From assembly GCA_903813345.2 (NCBI GenBank), contig CAIIXF020000002.1, forward strand, positions 22,768,455 through 22,832,454: a stretch of 64,000 nucleotides of DNA, written 5' to 3'. This document shows, in pieces, positions 12,393 through 24,214 of this stretch. The DNA comes from Owenia fusiformis (Eukaryota > Annelida > Polychaeta > Sabellida > Oweniidae). The notes under the pieces were generated by a model that did not search any database, was not told where the DNA came from, and saw only the letters and a program-made list of their open reading frames with translations. The position numbers and the translations under genes are program-made. The first letter of the stretch is position 1. Each line of letters opens with the position of its first letter.

Positions 12393-13149
12393 TTTGGTAT
12401 CTCATCAATTTTAAATTTACAATCAATTCACCTTCTGCATGAACACTTTTTTCAAGCTTCAATTAATACAGAAAAGGTTTATATCTAATAGTCTATTGAT
12501 TGTGAAAGTTACATAAGAAGATTGTGTAAGAATCATTATAAAATAAGAGTATTTTAGGGTTATTTAAGATGAGAGTGACAGGTATAAGAACAGATCTACT
12601 CTTATGCCCGGCATAAGAATTGAACCTAATTTGCCCAAACCTCATGTTTGCTGAAGTCCGAGTATTTGTAGGATTCCGAGTTCAAATGTCGGGGTGTTTA
12701 TTACTATTTTAATAATTAATGGTTACTATTTTATTTATATTTTAATATTCAGCGATTATCTATGTGTATTTAGCAAACAAACCACAAAATAATGTTACAT
12801 AAGTTGAATAATCTAAGTTGTTCGCTAACACATAATCTGCATTCTGATATCAATACTCATAGCATCTTTCTGTTTCACCAGACACATCTCAAGGCTGAGA
12901 AAAAATTAGATGTCATGGTTTATCATGATGATAATATGCATGTCAACAAGATCATCCCAGTTGAAAGTCAATGTTGTTTTATATTAATCCAATCGGAAAT
13001 ATTTGATAATTCAGAAATAAAGAACTAAGAATTATTTTTGTCTATATCTCCAATTAAAGTAATGGTATTTTAGCCCAACCAAAACTACTGCTGCGATCTA
13101 TATGTCTAAAAAAGCTCTATAGCAAAATTGGCAATACTTATTTAAGCCT

Positions 13150-13250
13150 TTACAGACCTTGATATTAAAAGACCTTGAAATTTGAACACCTGGCAGTCCA
13201 AACACCTATGGCTGAACCCAGTGATGTTCGAAATAGACAGGTTTTGCTAT
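13150..13250. mobile_element. AAACCTGT-family element, copy 2 (degenerate)
   Basis: The right end aatagacaggttttgct and internal gaacacctgg / aaacacctatgg match the family. The left end is eroded. Confidence 0.5.
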
Positions 13251-13628
13251 AATTGACCTTTTGCGATCAGAATTCAGGTATTTTGTTTATGGATACTGTT
13301 GTCATGTATTTCCTATTATTGGTGTGACGTCATATAGACATGATATTAGGCATGATGGAGAGACAGAATGGCAGACACGTGGCAGTTTTGAGCTAAAAAT
13401 GTTATTGTTTCTTTTATGAAAACCATGGGTCAAATATTTATGCCGATTTGACTAGATCATGAATATATCTTTATATGTGTGAAGTTTCGGTGAAATTCAT
13501 ACTAAATATCGAAATCATCAATTAAAACAAACTTTGATATGGAGATTTTACTCAATCAAGAGTCATGAGTACTCCTATATATAGCTCCTGTTGCAATCGT
13601 TCTAGTAAATGTTACATCATGGTATTTA

Positions 13629-13759
13629 TTGTCACTGCCAGAATATATTGTTATGGTCTCCATGTTTGATAGTTGGTATTCGGTGGTTGGTATCTGTAAC
13701 AGTGTTCAACACCTGTAACAAATGGGACATGGCGACACTTTGGATGTTAATGCCTTGTT
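13629..13759 (+). mobile_element. TGTCACCACC-family element, copy 1
   Basis: tgtcactgccagaatat on the left, a variable ggtattcggtggttggt core, then cctgtaacaaatgggac and gttaatgccttgtt on the right. It is one of 11 copies, all in this orientation. Confidence 0.7.
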
Positions 13760-14279
13760 GGCTCTTGTATATGTATTCTCATATCATATAAAAAGATGTT
13801 CAATTTCTCATGACCCAACATACTGTAACAGTGAAAAGATTAACTTCAACTCTGTGTATTCCCAATAGAAAAGACGAAAAAATCAATGATCGGTCATTGT
13901 GCCTAATACCATATTCAAGTCACTTTCTGGGAAATAAATAGCAGCTTTATTGGATCCAGAAGTGGCAAATGCAGTAGGGAACATTACACAGTTATTAAAT
14001 ACAGTATGGGCCTATTGTTGTTAATCAATATCGAAAATCAGTTTGTTAGTAAAGTATAATGTTGTCATCAAGCTTGGTGATGTAAAGATTGCATTCTGTT
14101 TGGAAAAAGCAGAAAAATAGCAATGTTAATATTTATTTGAAGCAGAAGTTTTTGTCAGGTAATCTATTTACAAATTACTGTTATAAGGTTTCTCAATATC
14201 CTATGAAGAGCAATCAGAATCTGAGGCTAAGAATTGATATAGTTTTACTATAGCAAGGTCATCTGGCACCTAGCTTAAA

Positions 14280-14698
14280 TATATATGCACCAATGTTGGA
14301 ATTTGAAATATACCTTGCACCCAACCAAAAGTATATGTGCACCAAGTTAGGAATTTGAAGTATACCTTGCACCTAACCAAAAGTTTATGAGCACCAAGTT
14401 AGGAATTTGAATTCTACCTTGCACCTAACTTAAGTATATATGCACCAACTTTTGAATTTGAAGTATACCTTGCATTCAACTTATATGTACCAATTGGGGA
14501 ATTTGAAATATACTTTGCACCCAGTTAAAAATTGTTTATAAACAATAGTTTAGGATTTGTAATATTTCTTGCACCCAGCTTTAAAGATATATGTACCAAG
14601 TATGGAATTGGAAATATTCCTAGCACCCAGCTAAATGTATAGATGCACCAAGTTGAGAGTTGAGAAATATACCTTGCAACCAACTTCAAGTATATATT
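14280..14698. repeat. 52-bp tandem repeat, 8 units
   Basis: gcaccaagttaggaatttga, agtataccttgcacc and caaaagtatatg recur about every 52 bp, with increasing divergence toward 14700. Confidence 0.9.
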
Positions 14699-14700
14699 TA

Positions 14701-14762
14701 AACCAGTTTCTTATCCCTGAAAACCTAGAGTAACCAGTTTCTTATCCCTGAAAACCTAGAGT
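14701..14762. repeat. 31-bp perfect duplication
   Basis: aaccagtttcttatccctga aaacctagagt occurs twice in a row without change. Confidence 0.95.
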
Positions 14763-14856
14763 ATAGTAGTACTATAGTATATATTAGGTGGAACTTACAT
14801 AGGTCAACATTCTGTTAACACATTAGAATATATACAGTATAATGAGAATAATTAGA

Positions 14857-14970
14857 GGTTATGTCACTATCGTGGCATATATGCCCGAGGTCTCAGTGAT
14901 ATATGGCCACCCTTGGGAGGGACATTGATCTCTGAGAACCGAGGGCATATGTGCCACGATAGTGACATAA
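14857..14970. repeat. Hairpin unit of composite A, copy 1
   Basis: ttatgtcactatcgtggcat pairs with atgtgccacgatagtgacat across about 115 bp, with a second stem layer (gcccgaggtctcagtgat / ctctgagaaccgagggc). It lies directly left of the CRE-bearing MITE at 14976. Confidence 0.9.
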
Positions 14971-14975
14971 ACGAT

Positions 14976-15227
14976 TTATAACATACCTATGATGATGTAG
15001 ACTGGTCAGAGAGTACCGTTTGCTTATAGAATTGACAAACAAATGGTTTGAAAATGATTGAAATGAGTTTAGAAAAATTGCTCGCGCAGTTTTATCTTCG
15101 ATTGATTGGTTATGACGTCAGCGCCTTGACCAATCAGAAAGTTAGCGGGCGCGGGCTTTTCAAGACTTATATTGGCCCGCTGTCTTGTGTACACTTTGCA
15201 CTATACATCATCATAGGTATGTTATAA
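14976..15227. mobile_element. CRE/CCAAT-bearing MITE of composite A, copy 1
   Basis: Ends ttataacatacctatgatga and tcatcataggtatgttataa are inverted repeats. The centre has attggttatgacgtca followed by gcgccttgaccaat: a CRE palindrome (15113-15120) between divergent CCAAT boxes, and a GC-rich gcgggcgcgggc. The same element occurs inverted at 23844. Confidence 0.85.
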
Positions 15228-16308
15228 TATATTATATATCATTATACCAGACAATTCAAGTTCATATATTCGTGATATTCACTCCTCAGTCCTTTTCACT
15301 CCTTCTAGAATATGTGAGTGTAATTTATGATGTTCAATTAGCTTAGCTAGATGATCAATTCTAATATAGTTCATACAGTATATGTTGTAAGAAATTAATG
15401 AAAGGCATACATAATCGGATGCTTGTACATCCAACAAGCTACAGCTATAGAAAAACTCCGATGAATATATGATGCATGACCAAGGCAGTTCGATGCAAAC
15501 TGCAGAGAGAAGCCGATGATAAACTAGACGTTGGAATACATGGGTTAAGTGAATATACGACGGCATCCCACATCAGTGAAGGATGATATATCGAGGTAAT
15601 GGATAAAATAGTGAAATATTACCAAAGGCATTAAAGAATATTGGAAATTATCTATAGTTCGATACAGATATAGGGATGATACAGTGATTACTAATGCAGT
15701 AGCAGTAAAACATTGAAAGCAACGATTAAGTAGCATTTCTCGACAAATACAACACAAATTCACTATCAGTATTCCAGTGTCGTTGCATTCTCTATAGGAT
15801 ACAGACTGCCTTCGATTACCAATGAAAAAACTAAATCAAAGATACTGGCCATATTTGATGGAGACACGTGGCGGAAAAGTAATGTTAGATGCCATATAGA
15901 AATGCCAAGGGATTACTGCAAAGGTTCTTTATTTATTGACGCACTTTATATATCATTTGAAGATAATTTGATTGTGTTAAAATTACATTGCCGCCTGGAT
16001 TGGATACCCTTTAGGACGGATTTTCATTAGGTCAAATGAAATTGAAAAGAAAAAGTTGCAGATTTTTCTTTGGTGCAGTATAACTATTATTAGCAAACTG
16101 GGGTCGGTTTGTTTTAAATCACTTGTTAAAAATACTGTTGAAATCGAGGCAGCTTCTTCGCAGCGTTGTATGCATCTTATACCAGGTGACGCCATGATAT
16201 CTGAGGTAGGTGATGGACTTATGAATGTATCCCTGTTCATAATTTACTTGGCACAAACCATGGGTGTAGCTAAAATTTTACAGAAAAATATTTTTTATGT
16301 CTTTTTTT
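15228..16308. other. No gene or element recognised
   Basis: Several frames of 70-107 codons overlap on opposite strands here; none shows a family pattern or splice context. Confidence 0.5.
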
Positions 16309-16418
16309 GTGTGACATATTGTTATAGTCTACAACTATTTTGTGGACACCATTCGGCATCCTGCTTTCAGCGTCTGTAACAAATGGAAGGTGGTGACATT
16401 TGGCATATTAATGCCTTA
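16309..16418 (+). mobile_element. TGTCACCACC-family element, copy 2
   Basis: tgtgacatattgttatag, tattttgtggacacc, then gtctgtaacaaatgg and tattaatgcc. It is a short-core variant. Confidence 0.7.
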
Positions 16419-16971
16419 TATTAAAACTGTTAAAATTATATCTCAAAGAATTATTAAGTCTCTTGGCTCAGGTTTTGCCTCACCTATTTAAATTTGCCTC
16501 ACCTTTCTTATGCTGGCTATAACCTCGTCTATACAAGGCACAAACTGATGACAATGACAATTTTGTGCTGGATTTTGCAAGGGAATTCTTGAGATGCAAT
16601 AGTCTCATTCATTTTCAGGAACTCTAGAATAAAGTCTTTGATATTTCAAAATTTTAATAAACAGGAACAATGCTTCATTTTCATGACATTTAAAAGTTTA
16701 AAAGCTGCTAGGAATATTATCTAACACTAATAAACGAGACAGAGATTACTAATAACAGTGTTATTCAATAGTGAATGTGACACTTATGCACTCTATTCAT
16801 TGTATTTCATTTGTAAATGATAAGCCAGTTTTTTTCCATTAGTTTCCCAGGCATTCACTTTGTGTCTTTGAAGTATGATTTGATTTTAAATCAAGGATAT
16901 TGTATCTGAAAATTGTATTGACAATAGCTTCATTGGGAATAGTGATTTGAATATCAGTTTCCCTTCTCTAA

Positions 16972-17324
16972 TACCCTGCGTGCAGAGTCTAGTATAAAAC
17001 TACCCTCTGCCTAGTATAGACTATATTACAGTTTAGCAGCCCCACCGCCCTAAAGATTGTTGTCTGTGACAGCCCAGGTAATAAATCATTCCAAATCTAC
17101 CACGCTGACCCTTTCTCAACCAATCTGCAAAGTTGAAGGAACACATGCTAAATACGTGCTCATTAACTATGTGGTGATTTCAAACGAAATAATTTGATAG
17201 AAAGTTGTCCGTATTTCGACGACGGACTCTGATTGGCTCGGTAAGATCAGAGATTTATTGTAAACTGGAAGAGTGAAGACGAAGCTTTCTTTTAAGAAGT
17301 GAAGTTGAACGAATGCAAAGGGTA
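16972..17324 (+). mobile_element. Mutator-like MITE, copy 1, perfect 9-bp duplication
   Basis: Ends taccctgcgtgcagag and gaatgcaaagggta give a short TACCCT inverted repeat. The 9-bp cttctctaa is directly repeated at 16963-16971 and 17325-17333. It is 353 bp and non-coding, and contains gattggctcgg. A 9-bp duplication is characteristic of Mutator-like elements. Confidence 0.85.
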
Positions 17325-17405
17325 CTTCTCTAAAAGGTTACCGCATTTGCATTTTATAAGAATAAATGCAATTACCAACTTGAAATAAATGCACTCATAT
17401 ACAAT

Positions 17406-17575
17406 AACACCTGTAAAGGAGAATACCTTTGGAAGTCGAACACCCCCCTTAGTAGAACACCTCTGTTAGTAGAACACTTCAGAGTCCCGAGACCAACAAA
17501 CTTAATGTTAAATGAAGCTCTATCAGTGGAACACCTCCCAAGTGAAACACTCCAGAGGTGTTAAAGAGGGGTTGG
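17406..17575. mobile_element. AAACCTGT-family element, copy 3
   Basis: The sequence runs aacacctgtaaagg, then gaacaccccccttag, gaacacctctgttag, gaacacttcagagtcc and gtggaacacctccc. It abuts a TGTCACCACC-family copy on the right. Confidence 0.6.
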
Positions 17576-17658
17576 TGTTCAGCTATTGGTGTTTGGCAAT
17601 CGGTATTCAGCATCTGTAACAAATGGCAGGTGCTGACATTTTTCATGTTAATGCCTTT
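17571..17658 (+). mobile_element. TGTCACCACC-family element, copy 3 (5' truncated)
   Basis: Only the core (gttggtgttcagctattggt) and the 3' end (ctgtaacaaatggcaggtg, gttaatgcc) remain. Confidence 0.65.
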
Positions 17659-18202
17659 TATTGTAACTTGCAAGCAATGGCGACTAGTGTTTTTCATGGT
17701 TAGGCCTTATCTTTTACACAGTTGAAATATGTTCTATCAACTCAATAGGACTATCTAATTCTGAATTATTATGTTTGCTTACAAGGAAGCAAATCCTTTA
17801 GATAAATGTCAATGCAATATTCTGTGTAAATTTCAAGTAAAAACATAATGCTTCTCATAGAGTATAATTGCTTGACAAAGAGACATTGCTCAAGTTATGT
17901 AGCTCCTTATAACAGGGTAGAAGGAAATAAAAGATGAAAAAGCTCTATTTATTTTTAATAAATTTTTTCTAGTAAACTATTAAAACAGAGGACTGACACA
18001 GAGTAATATTTTTGTTTATGTTGCCTTAACGGGAGTTTTATCTTCTGTGCCCTTCCCATCTTTACTAGAAGCTCCTATGGCAAGGCTGAAAATACTTGTA
18101 AGCATACATCTGAAAGTATTTTATCCAGATAATTGATTTCATAGTTTAGGTGGGGCTTATAAAATTTTTTTAAATGAATCAGCCAAACCATTGGAAAGGT
18201 TA

Positions 18203-18408
18203 CAGTGATCTCCCCAGCATTCAAGCAAGTGGGCGTAGCACCCATTCAAGATTTTGAAAATAGGCTTGCACCCACCTAAAAATCATTTGCACCCACTTGA
18301 AAGTGAGAAAAAGTCATGAAAAATTGGCATATTTTGACCTTTTTTGGTCTGAATTGATAAAATAAGAATTTTACACCCATCTGAAAAAAAATCCTGGGGA
18401 GATCACTG
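18203..18408. mobile_element. hAT-like MITE with 15-bp perfect inverted repeats
   Basis: cagtgatctccccag is mirrored exactly by ctggggagatcactg. The CAGTG start and 206-bp size suit a hAT-type MITE, but I see no clear 8-bp duplication. The interior repeats gcacccac three times. Confidence 0.75.
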
Positions 18409-18610
18409 GGTAAACACAGGAAAGAGAGCATGGGATAAGATATATCATTTGTTAACTTTATCATGGCATGCTCTTTGTTATATCATGTTCTGCTGCTTTT
18501 GACATATGTAATTGTCACATTCTGAAACTGCACATCTTCCTGTCTTTAAATTATTGATATGCTTTTAGAGCTGTAAGAAGACTGTGATATATTTGCAGTA
18601 GTTCCATTAG

Positions 18611-18858
18611 CATCCTCCGATCACAGGGCTTCAAAATCCAGAATATCTTCTTTCTTTTTACACCCTGCTATAAGCAGTTAGCATTTCCCCGATTAAGAAC
18701 TCGCAATCTGATTGGTTGTCGCAACACTGCGACAGAAATCATGTATAAGTCATTGCGCATAATTAGATCACGTGATTCAGTTTAATCGGGCGCTTCCAAA
18801 TTGGTTATAGCAGGGGGAAGAAGGAGGTACGGATTCTGGATACCTGCTTAGGAGGATG
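18611..18858. mobile_element. MITE with 9-bp target duplication
   Basis: ttccattag repeats exactly at 18602-18610 and 18859-18867. The ends catcctcc / ggaggatg are inverted, and pairing continues through ccctgctataa and cccgattaa blocks. It contains gattggttgtcgc, cacgtg and attggttatagc. The duplication length suggests Mutator-like. Confidence 0.85.
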
Positions 18859-18990
18859 TTCCATTAGCAGCAGACACAAATTTCATGTTGATGATGACAT
18901 TTTAATTTCTTAATTTTTCTCTCTTATTGATTCTCCATTTCACTCTTTCTCTTTTAATCATGTAAAAACTGAAGTTCAGAAAATAGTTTT

Positions 18991-19125
18991 GTGTTACCAC
19001 CTGTATTGTTATAGTCTCATTGTTCGGCATTTGCCATTTGGCCGTCAGTGTTTAGCAGTCAGTGTTCAGCAGTCAGTGTTCAGTGTCTGTAACAAATGTC
19101 AGGTGGTGATGATTTTATTCATGTA
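18991..19125 (+). mobile_element. TGTCACCACC-family element, copy 4, expanded core
   Basis: gtgttaccacctgtattg on the left; the core has three cagtcagtgtt units (agcagtcagtgttcagcagt); the 3' part is gtctgtaacaaatgtcagg. Confidence 0.7.
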
Positions 19126-19353
19126 AGCTATCGATTATATAATATTTTGATGATACTATATAAAGTACTGCTTAATAAATAAATAAAAAATTCTTTTAAA
19201 TATAAGCATTATACCAACAGAGAAGAGAATGAATTAATGGAGGGAATGGGGCCCATCCACTGAGTTAATTGGAAAAGGGGGTACTTGGTAAATATCAAGG
19301 GTTGGTATTGAGCGGAGGCTTCTCCTTTCAGGAAACAATGGGACATAGTTGAA

Positions 19354-19836
19354 GTGGCTTTTTAATGTAGCATCACATGGTCTCACCTTAACTAGAAGTG
19401 GTTTTTTAATGTAGCATCACATTGTCTCACCTTAACTAGAAGTGGCTTTTTAATGTAGCATCACATGGTCTCACCTTAACTAGAAGTGGCTTTTTAATGT
19501 AGCATCACATGGTCTCACCTTAACTAAAAGTGGCTTTTTAATGTAGCATCACATGGTCTCAGCTTAACTAAAAGTGGCTTTTTAATGTAGCATCACATGG
19601 TCTCACCTTAACTAAAAGTGTCTTTTTAATGTAGCATCACATGGTCTCACCTTAACTAGAAGTGGCTTTTTAATGTAGCATCACATGGTCTCACCTTAAC
19701 TAAAAGTGGCTTTTTAATGTAGCATCACATGGTCTCACCTTAACTAAAAGTGGCTTTTTAATGTAGCATCACATGGTCTCACCTTAACTAAAAGTGGCTT
19801 TTTAATGTAGCATCACATGGTCTCACCTTAACTAAC
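19354..19836. repeat. 44-bp minisatellite, 11 units
   Basis: gtggctttttaatgtagcat, cacatggtctcaccttaact and aaaa make a unit. Units are nearly identical, so the array is likely length-polymorphic. Confidence 0.95.
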
Positions 19837-20248
19837 CAACTGCTGAAGAACATTTGCCAAACATTTACTGTATATATAAGGGTTATGTACTGAGAGTTTT
19901 TTGATATGGGATTTACCCAGAGGGAGATCTACCTGAGGGACTGCACATAACTGCTTTATCCTATACTCAGTAGTTTTCTTATTTTTTTATATTTTTCACT
20001 TTTTAAAAAAAAAATTTGTCATTTGTAATTTATCTCCCTAAATCTCTACTGGGCATAGGATAAAAATTATTATGCACCCATTGTTACTTGGAGATTAAGT
20101 TATTTTTAAGGCTCATTACCCAATTGACAGTTTAGTGTGCATTCAGAATACAGAACGGGTAAAGAAATATATTTATATTTTATCACAGCAAAGCTAGATT
20201 TTAGGGTGTAATTTTTGTGGAATTGCATTTGAATATAAGGGCCTTAAT

Positions 20249-20350
20249 CTTGCTTCGAGACTGTACCCCACCCCCTCTGCACTTCTCCTTCGTTGTTTTG
20301 GGAAGGTAAAGTATACAGGGGGGGAGGGGGGTACACAGTCTTGAGGTAAG
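20249..20350. repeat. 100-bp hairpin with homopurine/homopyrimidine stem
   Basis: gagactgtaccccacccc pairs with ggggggtacacagtct. The right half has runs of seven and six G. It could form a stem or a G-rich structure. Confidence 0.65.
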
Positions 20351-20862
20351 ACTAAAGGATGTCACGGGCTGTCATTCCTAAGTCATTGTATTCCATACCT
20401 ACTGAGGTTTAACACGATCCCTATGGTCCCTTGAGAGACATATTGAAATAAACATATGAAATAAACCTCGTATCCAAAACCTCCCAGGACATAACCCTTG
20501 TTTTCTTAAATCATAAATCACCTTAAGTCATTATATGAAAAGAGCATGCAAGAGGGGACAGGTAAATTAATCAAGGTCCCATACTGCAGTAAGTGTGCCG
20601 AGATTACGTCACCTCACTAAGCTCAATCTTGAGATCATGCTACTATCTTCAGAAAGCTATGATTTATATCATCTTAGCTTAGGCCTATTAGATTAGTAGA
20701 CCAGGGTAGTGAACTTGTTGTACTAAGAGGTACATTAGAAGTGTCATTATAAAACAATAAATTGCCTTAGATATTAATAAGCTAGAGGTATCAAAAAGTA
20801 ACTCCTATTTGTAAATTAGTGTACTTTAAACCCTCTTTCCTAGAAATCATTAGAGTAAGTAA

Positions 20863-21002
20863 TGCCTTGGTCACATTTGCTCCGATTTTCACTAGGGCTC
20901 CCGGCCGATTGTGTATTTTGTTCAAAATTGAATACAATATTGAACAAAACACTCAATCGGCCGGGCGCCGGCCGATGGATCGGAGCATATGTGACCCAGG
21001 CA
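20863..21002. mobile_element. 140-bp palindromic MITE of the GTCACAT group
   Basis: tgccttggtcacatttgctc is mirrored by gagcatatgtgacccaggca, with cggccgat and gttcaaaattgaa inner stems. TAA precedes it and TAT follows, a near TWA duplication. Its left end matches the 29478 element, so it is probably a deletion derivative of that family. Confidence 0.8.
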
Positions 21003-21107
21003 TATATAGAGATTATACCATGGGCATGGGAAGGATTGTATATCGGGTTTATTACTCAAAGGTTTATCATCCGAAGAATAAACCTAATATATAAACCTGA
21101 TTTTGGT

Positions 21108-21486
21108 TACCCTTTGCAATCGTTTGACTTCACTTCTTAAAAGAGAGCTTCCGTCTTCACTCTTTCAAACTAAAATAAACCTGTGAACTCACCGCGCCAA
21201 TCAGTGTTCGTCGGCCAAATTTGACCGACGTTCTATATATGGTCATTCCTTCTGACGTCATCGTTGAGCCCGGAATTGACCAATGACATGCGCATATTTA
21301 ATTAGAACGCATTCGGCGTATGTTTCTTCAAGCTCGCTAATTGGTGGAAGAAAGGTCAACGCGAAGGTCAAAAGTGATTTATTACCCAAACTGTCACCGG
21401 TACCTGTCGTGGGGGTGGGGCTACTAAACTGTAATATGGTATCTACTAGGCAGAGTGTAGTTTAACTAGACTCTGCACGCAGGGTA
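21108..21486 (-). mobile_element. Mutator-like MITE, copy 2, inverted
   Basis: Starts taccctttgcaatcgtttg and ends ctgcacgcagggta, the reverse of copy 1. gattttggt repeats at 21099-21107 and 21487-21495 as the 9-bp duplication. It holds a perfect CRE (21253) and ccaat motifs; the family's tcacttcttaaaagagagc block is conserved. Confidence 0.85.
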
Positions 21487-21854
21487 GATTTTGGTTAGCC
21501 ATTTATACAAATTATGTAAATCTAGATTCTGAAATTCAAGAGAAAATAAGGGAGATTAGCTGATTAGTGTTATACATGTACTTGTACCTGAAGAGATCAA
21601 TAAAACCTACCTAATATTATATTTGATAAACATGAATATGAAATAAAAGCTCTGTAACAATTCGAAGCACACGTCAGGAAATTGTGGATAATGAAGTTAA
21701 AAGCTTTTATTCAGAAGGTTTATTATAGAGAGTTTATAGTGAAAGTTATATGCATGTCAGTGTATTCATATCAGTCACAGTTGTGATGAACCTTGATGGA
21801 TAAAAATGATTTACTCTTTTCAGAATTAGTACCTTGCTCTCTGAGTGCTCTTTA

Positions 21855-21995
21855 AGTCTAGTTATAAACTACCCTCTGTCTAGTATAGACTATATTACGG
21901 TTTAGTAGCCTCGCTCCCATACAGATTTTAATGTAAACTGAAAGAGTGAAGATGAAGCTCTCTTTTAAGAAGCAGAGTCAAACAAATGCAAAGGC
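21855..21995 (+). mobile_element. Mutator-like MITE, copy 3, internally deleted
   Basis: agtctagttataaactaccc to the right-end block agagtgaagatgaagctctc and aaatgcaaaggctgg. About 200 bp of the middle are missing compared with copy 1, and neither terminus is intact. Confidence 0.75.
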
Positions 21996-22028
21996 TGGAT
22001 GAACCTTGATGATTCAAAATGATACATA

Positions 22029-22195
22029 CTCTATTTAGAAAGGTGTGGCTATTATTTAGAAAGATGTGGCTATTATTTAGAAAGATGTGGCTATTATTTA
22101 GAAAGGTGTGGCTATTATTTAGAAAGATGTGGCTATTATTTAGAAAGATGTGGCTATTATTTAGAAAGGTGAGGCTATTATTTAGAGAGGTGAGG
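22029..22195. repeat. 21-bp minisatellite, 8 units
   Basis: gtggctattatttagaaaga t repeats eight times. The unit is a multiple of three, so both strands remain open (for example WLLFRKM on plus). Confidence 0.95.
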
Positions 22196-22498
22196 CTAAT
22201 TTGAGTTAAAGGGAATATAATAGCATCATTAGAGTTCACTTCAGAGTTTCAATTGAAAAAATGTGAAATTGAAAATGTGAACTCATTGTTAGAACTGTAT
22301 TGTAAAAATTGTTTTTGTGAGAGAGTATTATCAGTTTCATGCCTGGTTGCGCCTGAGGAAGGTTGGATTCCTACAATGGTTAATTGGTACAATGGTGCAT
22401 GTAAATCTCAAATCTAATGATTTGTTCCCTGAATCCTATCAACTAGACTCTTATGCCTAGATGATATTATACTGTTGATGTTGAGTAAGTCTACTGCC

Positions 22499-22552
22499 TC
22501 AGTCACACTTGATTTACGGCAACCGTACGCAGGCCGTAGTTTCCCAAAAATT
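22499..22552. mobile_element. Fragment of the GTCACAT-group element
   Basis: cagtcacacttgatttacgg then caaccgtacgcaggccgtag resembles the left end of the 27003 element. No right end was found. Confidence 0.5.
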
Positions 22553-23260
22553 GGGAGAAATATGCATCATAAAATATAGGGAATGGCTGTACAATGTAGA
22601 TTTTTTATATCGATTTTGTGAAGCTATGGCTAATTGTACATGTTGCTTTTAATTTTGTTATTATGTAATAATTCATAAGTTGAAGTGAAAATCACGACTT
22701 CCTTCAAGATCAGATTCTTTGTAGGAAAATATCAGGATTGCATTCTGCGAGCCAATCCTCCTTGAGATGAAGCTTTCCCTTAAAGAATAGAAAACAAACT
22801 ATTACTGTAAAGGATGTTGTTAACACAGTTGTTGCCGTTAGTGATATATCTGAAACATTCCATATGCAGTCCCCATAACATCTGCAGTTCTATGCTATAT
22901 CAAAACCATAAAATTGAATCTATAAAACGCAATTGTTCAGGTTTTAATATTCTGTAATGAAATGATAATCTCCCTTATGGTAACTAACAGTAATCATGCC
23001 TAAGTAAAACAGATAAGATAGGGTGGATTAATAATAGGACCTTAATACATCATGAGACCTTAATATATCAAGGCTAATTCTTATCTAAATAACAAGCAGG
23101 AGAATAAGATGCGTTGTTAAGCTTAATGAAGAAGTGGCATATGGATGTTACTATAAATAAGATGGGATTTTGTTGATGGGTTATGTCACCTATACAACAC
23201 ATGGGGCAATTGATTTTGCGTAATTACACTTCATCAAACTCTACTTATAAATTATCAGCA

Positions 23261-23630
23261 TCTACTTCTCAACTGGGAAATTTCAACACACTTTCAGATG
23301 ATCATTTTTACGCTTATTTTCTGTTTTATTTTCAAGACGTACTGATATATCCATTCTTCAGATCAGCTTCACATGTTATCTCTATTGTTACTCATAACTA
23401 GATTTTTATGTTTTATCGTTATTACCTTTACCAAGAAATACTGGCTCTACTTCTCAACTGGGAAATTTCAACACACTTTCAGATGATCATTTTTACGCTT
23501 ATTTTCTGTTTTATTTTCAAGACGTACTGATATATCCATTCTTCAGATCAGCTTCACATGTTATCTCTATTGTTACTCATAACTAGATTTTTATGTTTTA
23601 TCGTTATTACCTTTACCAAGAAATACTGGC
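23261..23630. repeat. 185-bp recent tandem duplication
   Basis: Copies 23261-23445 and 23446-23630 look identical by eye, beginning tctacttctcaactggg and ending aaatactggc. Confidence 0.95.
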
Positions 23631-23843
23631 TAAATAGATTAACACCATCATGATAAACCATGCCATCTCAAATCTTCTCAGCCCTGTTTCAGGTGAAACA
23701 GAAAGATGCTATGAGCATCAGAATGGATTAAAACTCAATAATATTGAGTAATAACATTATTGAAAGATTTTTTTTGTAAGAGAGGGCCCCCTGTCCCCCC
23801 CCCCCCATGGGCCTGATATATATCCAAATGAAATATCATTGTC

Positions 23844-24095
23844 TTATAACATACCTATGATGATGTATAGTGCAAAGTGTTCACAAGACAGCGGGCCAAT
23901 ATAAGTTTTGAAAAGCCCGCGCCCGCTAACTTTCTGATTGGTCAAGGCGCTGACGTCATAACCAATCAATCGAAGATAAAACTGCACGAGCAAATTTTCT
24001 AAACTCATTTCAATCATTTTCAAACCATTTGTTTGTCAATTCTATAAGAAAACGGTACTCTCTGACCAGTCTACATCATCATAGGTATGTTATAA
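23844..24095. mobile_element. CRE/CCAAT-bearing MITE of composite A, copy 2 (inverted)
   Basis: It matches the reverse complement of 14976-15227 almost throughout, including the CRE (23951-23958) flanked by ccaat boxes and the gcccgcgcccgc block. Confidence 0.85.
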
Positions 24096-24100
24096 ATCGT

Positions 24101-24214
24101 TTATGTCACTATCGTGGCACATATGCCCTCGGTTCTCAGAGATCAAAGTCCCTCCCAAGGTCGGGCCATATATCACTGAGACCTCGGGCATATATGCCAC
24201 GATAGTGACATAAC
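24101..24214. repeat. Hairpin unit of composite A, copy 2 (inverted)
   Basis: It is the reverse complement of 14857-14970 with few differences. The junction to the MITE (aaatcgtttatgtcac) is the same in both copies, so hairpin and MITE moved or were copied as one unit. Confidence 0.85.

Noticed and set aside
12655-12700. T-arm-like gattccgagttcaaatgtcg, possible tRNA or SINE
   Set aside because: No A box, acceptor stem or poly-A-like tail could be drawn.
16056-16379. 107-codon + frame
   Set aside because: Overlaps an open minus frame, runs into a TGTCACCACC-family copy, and shows no recognisable domain.
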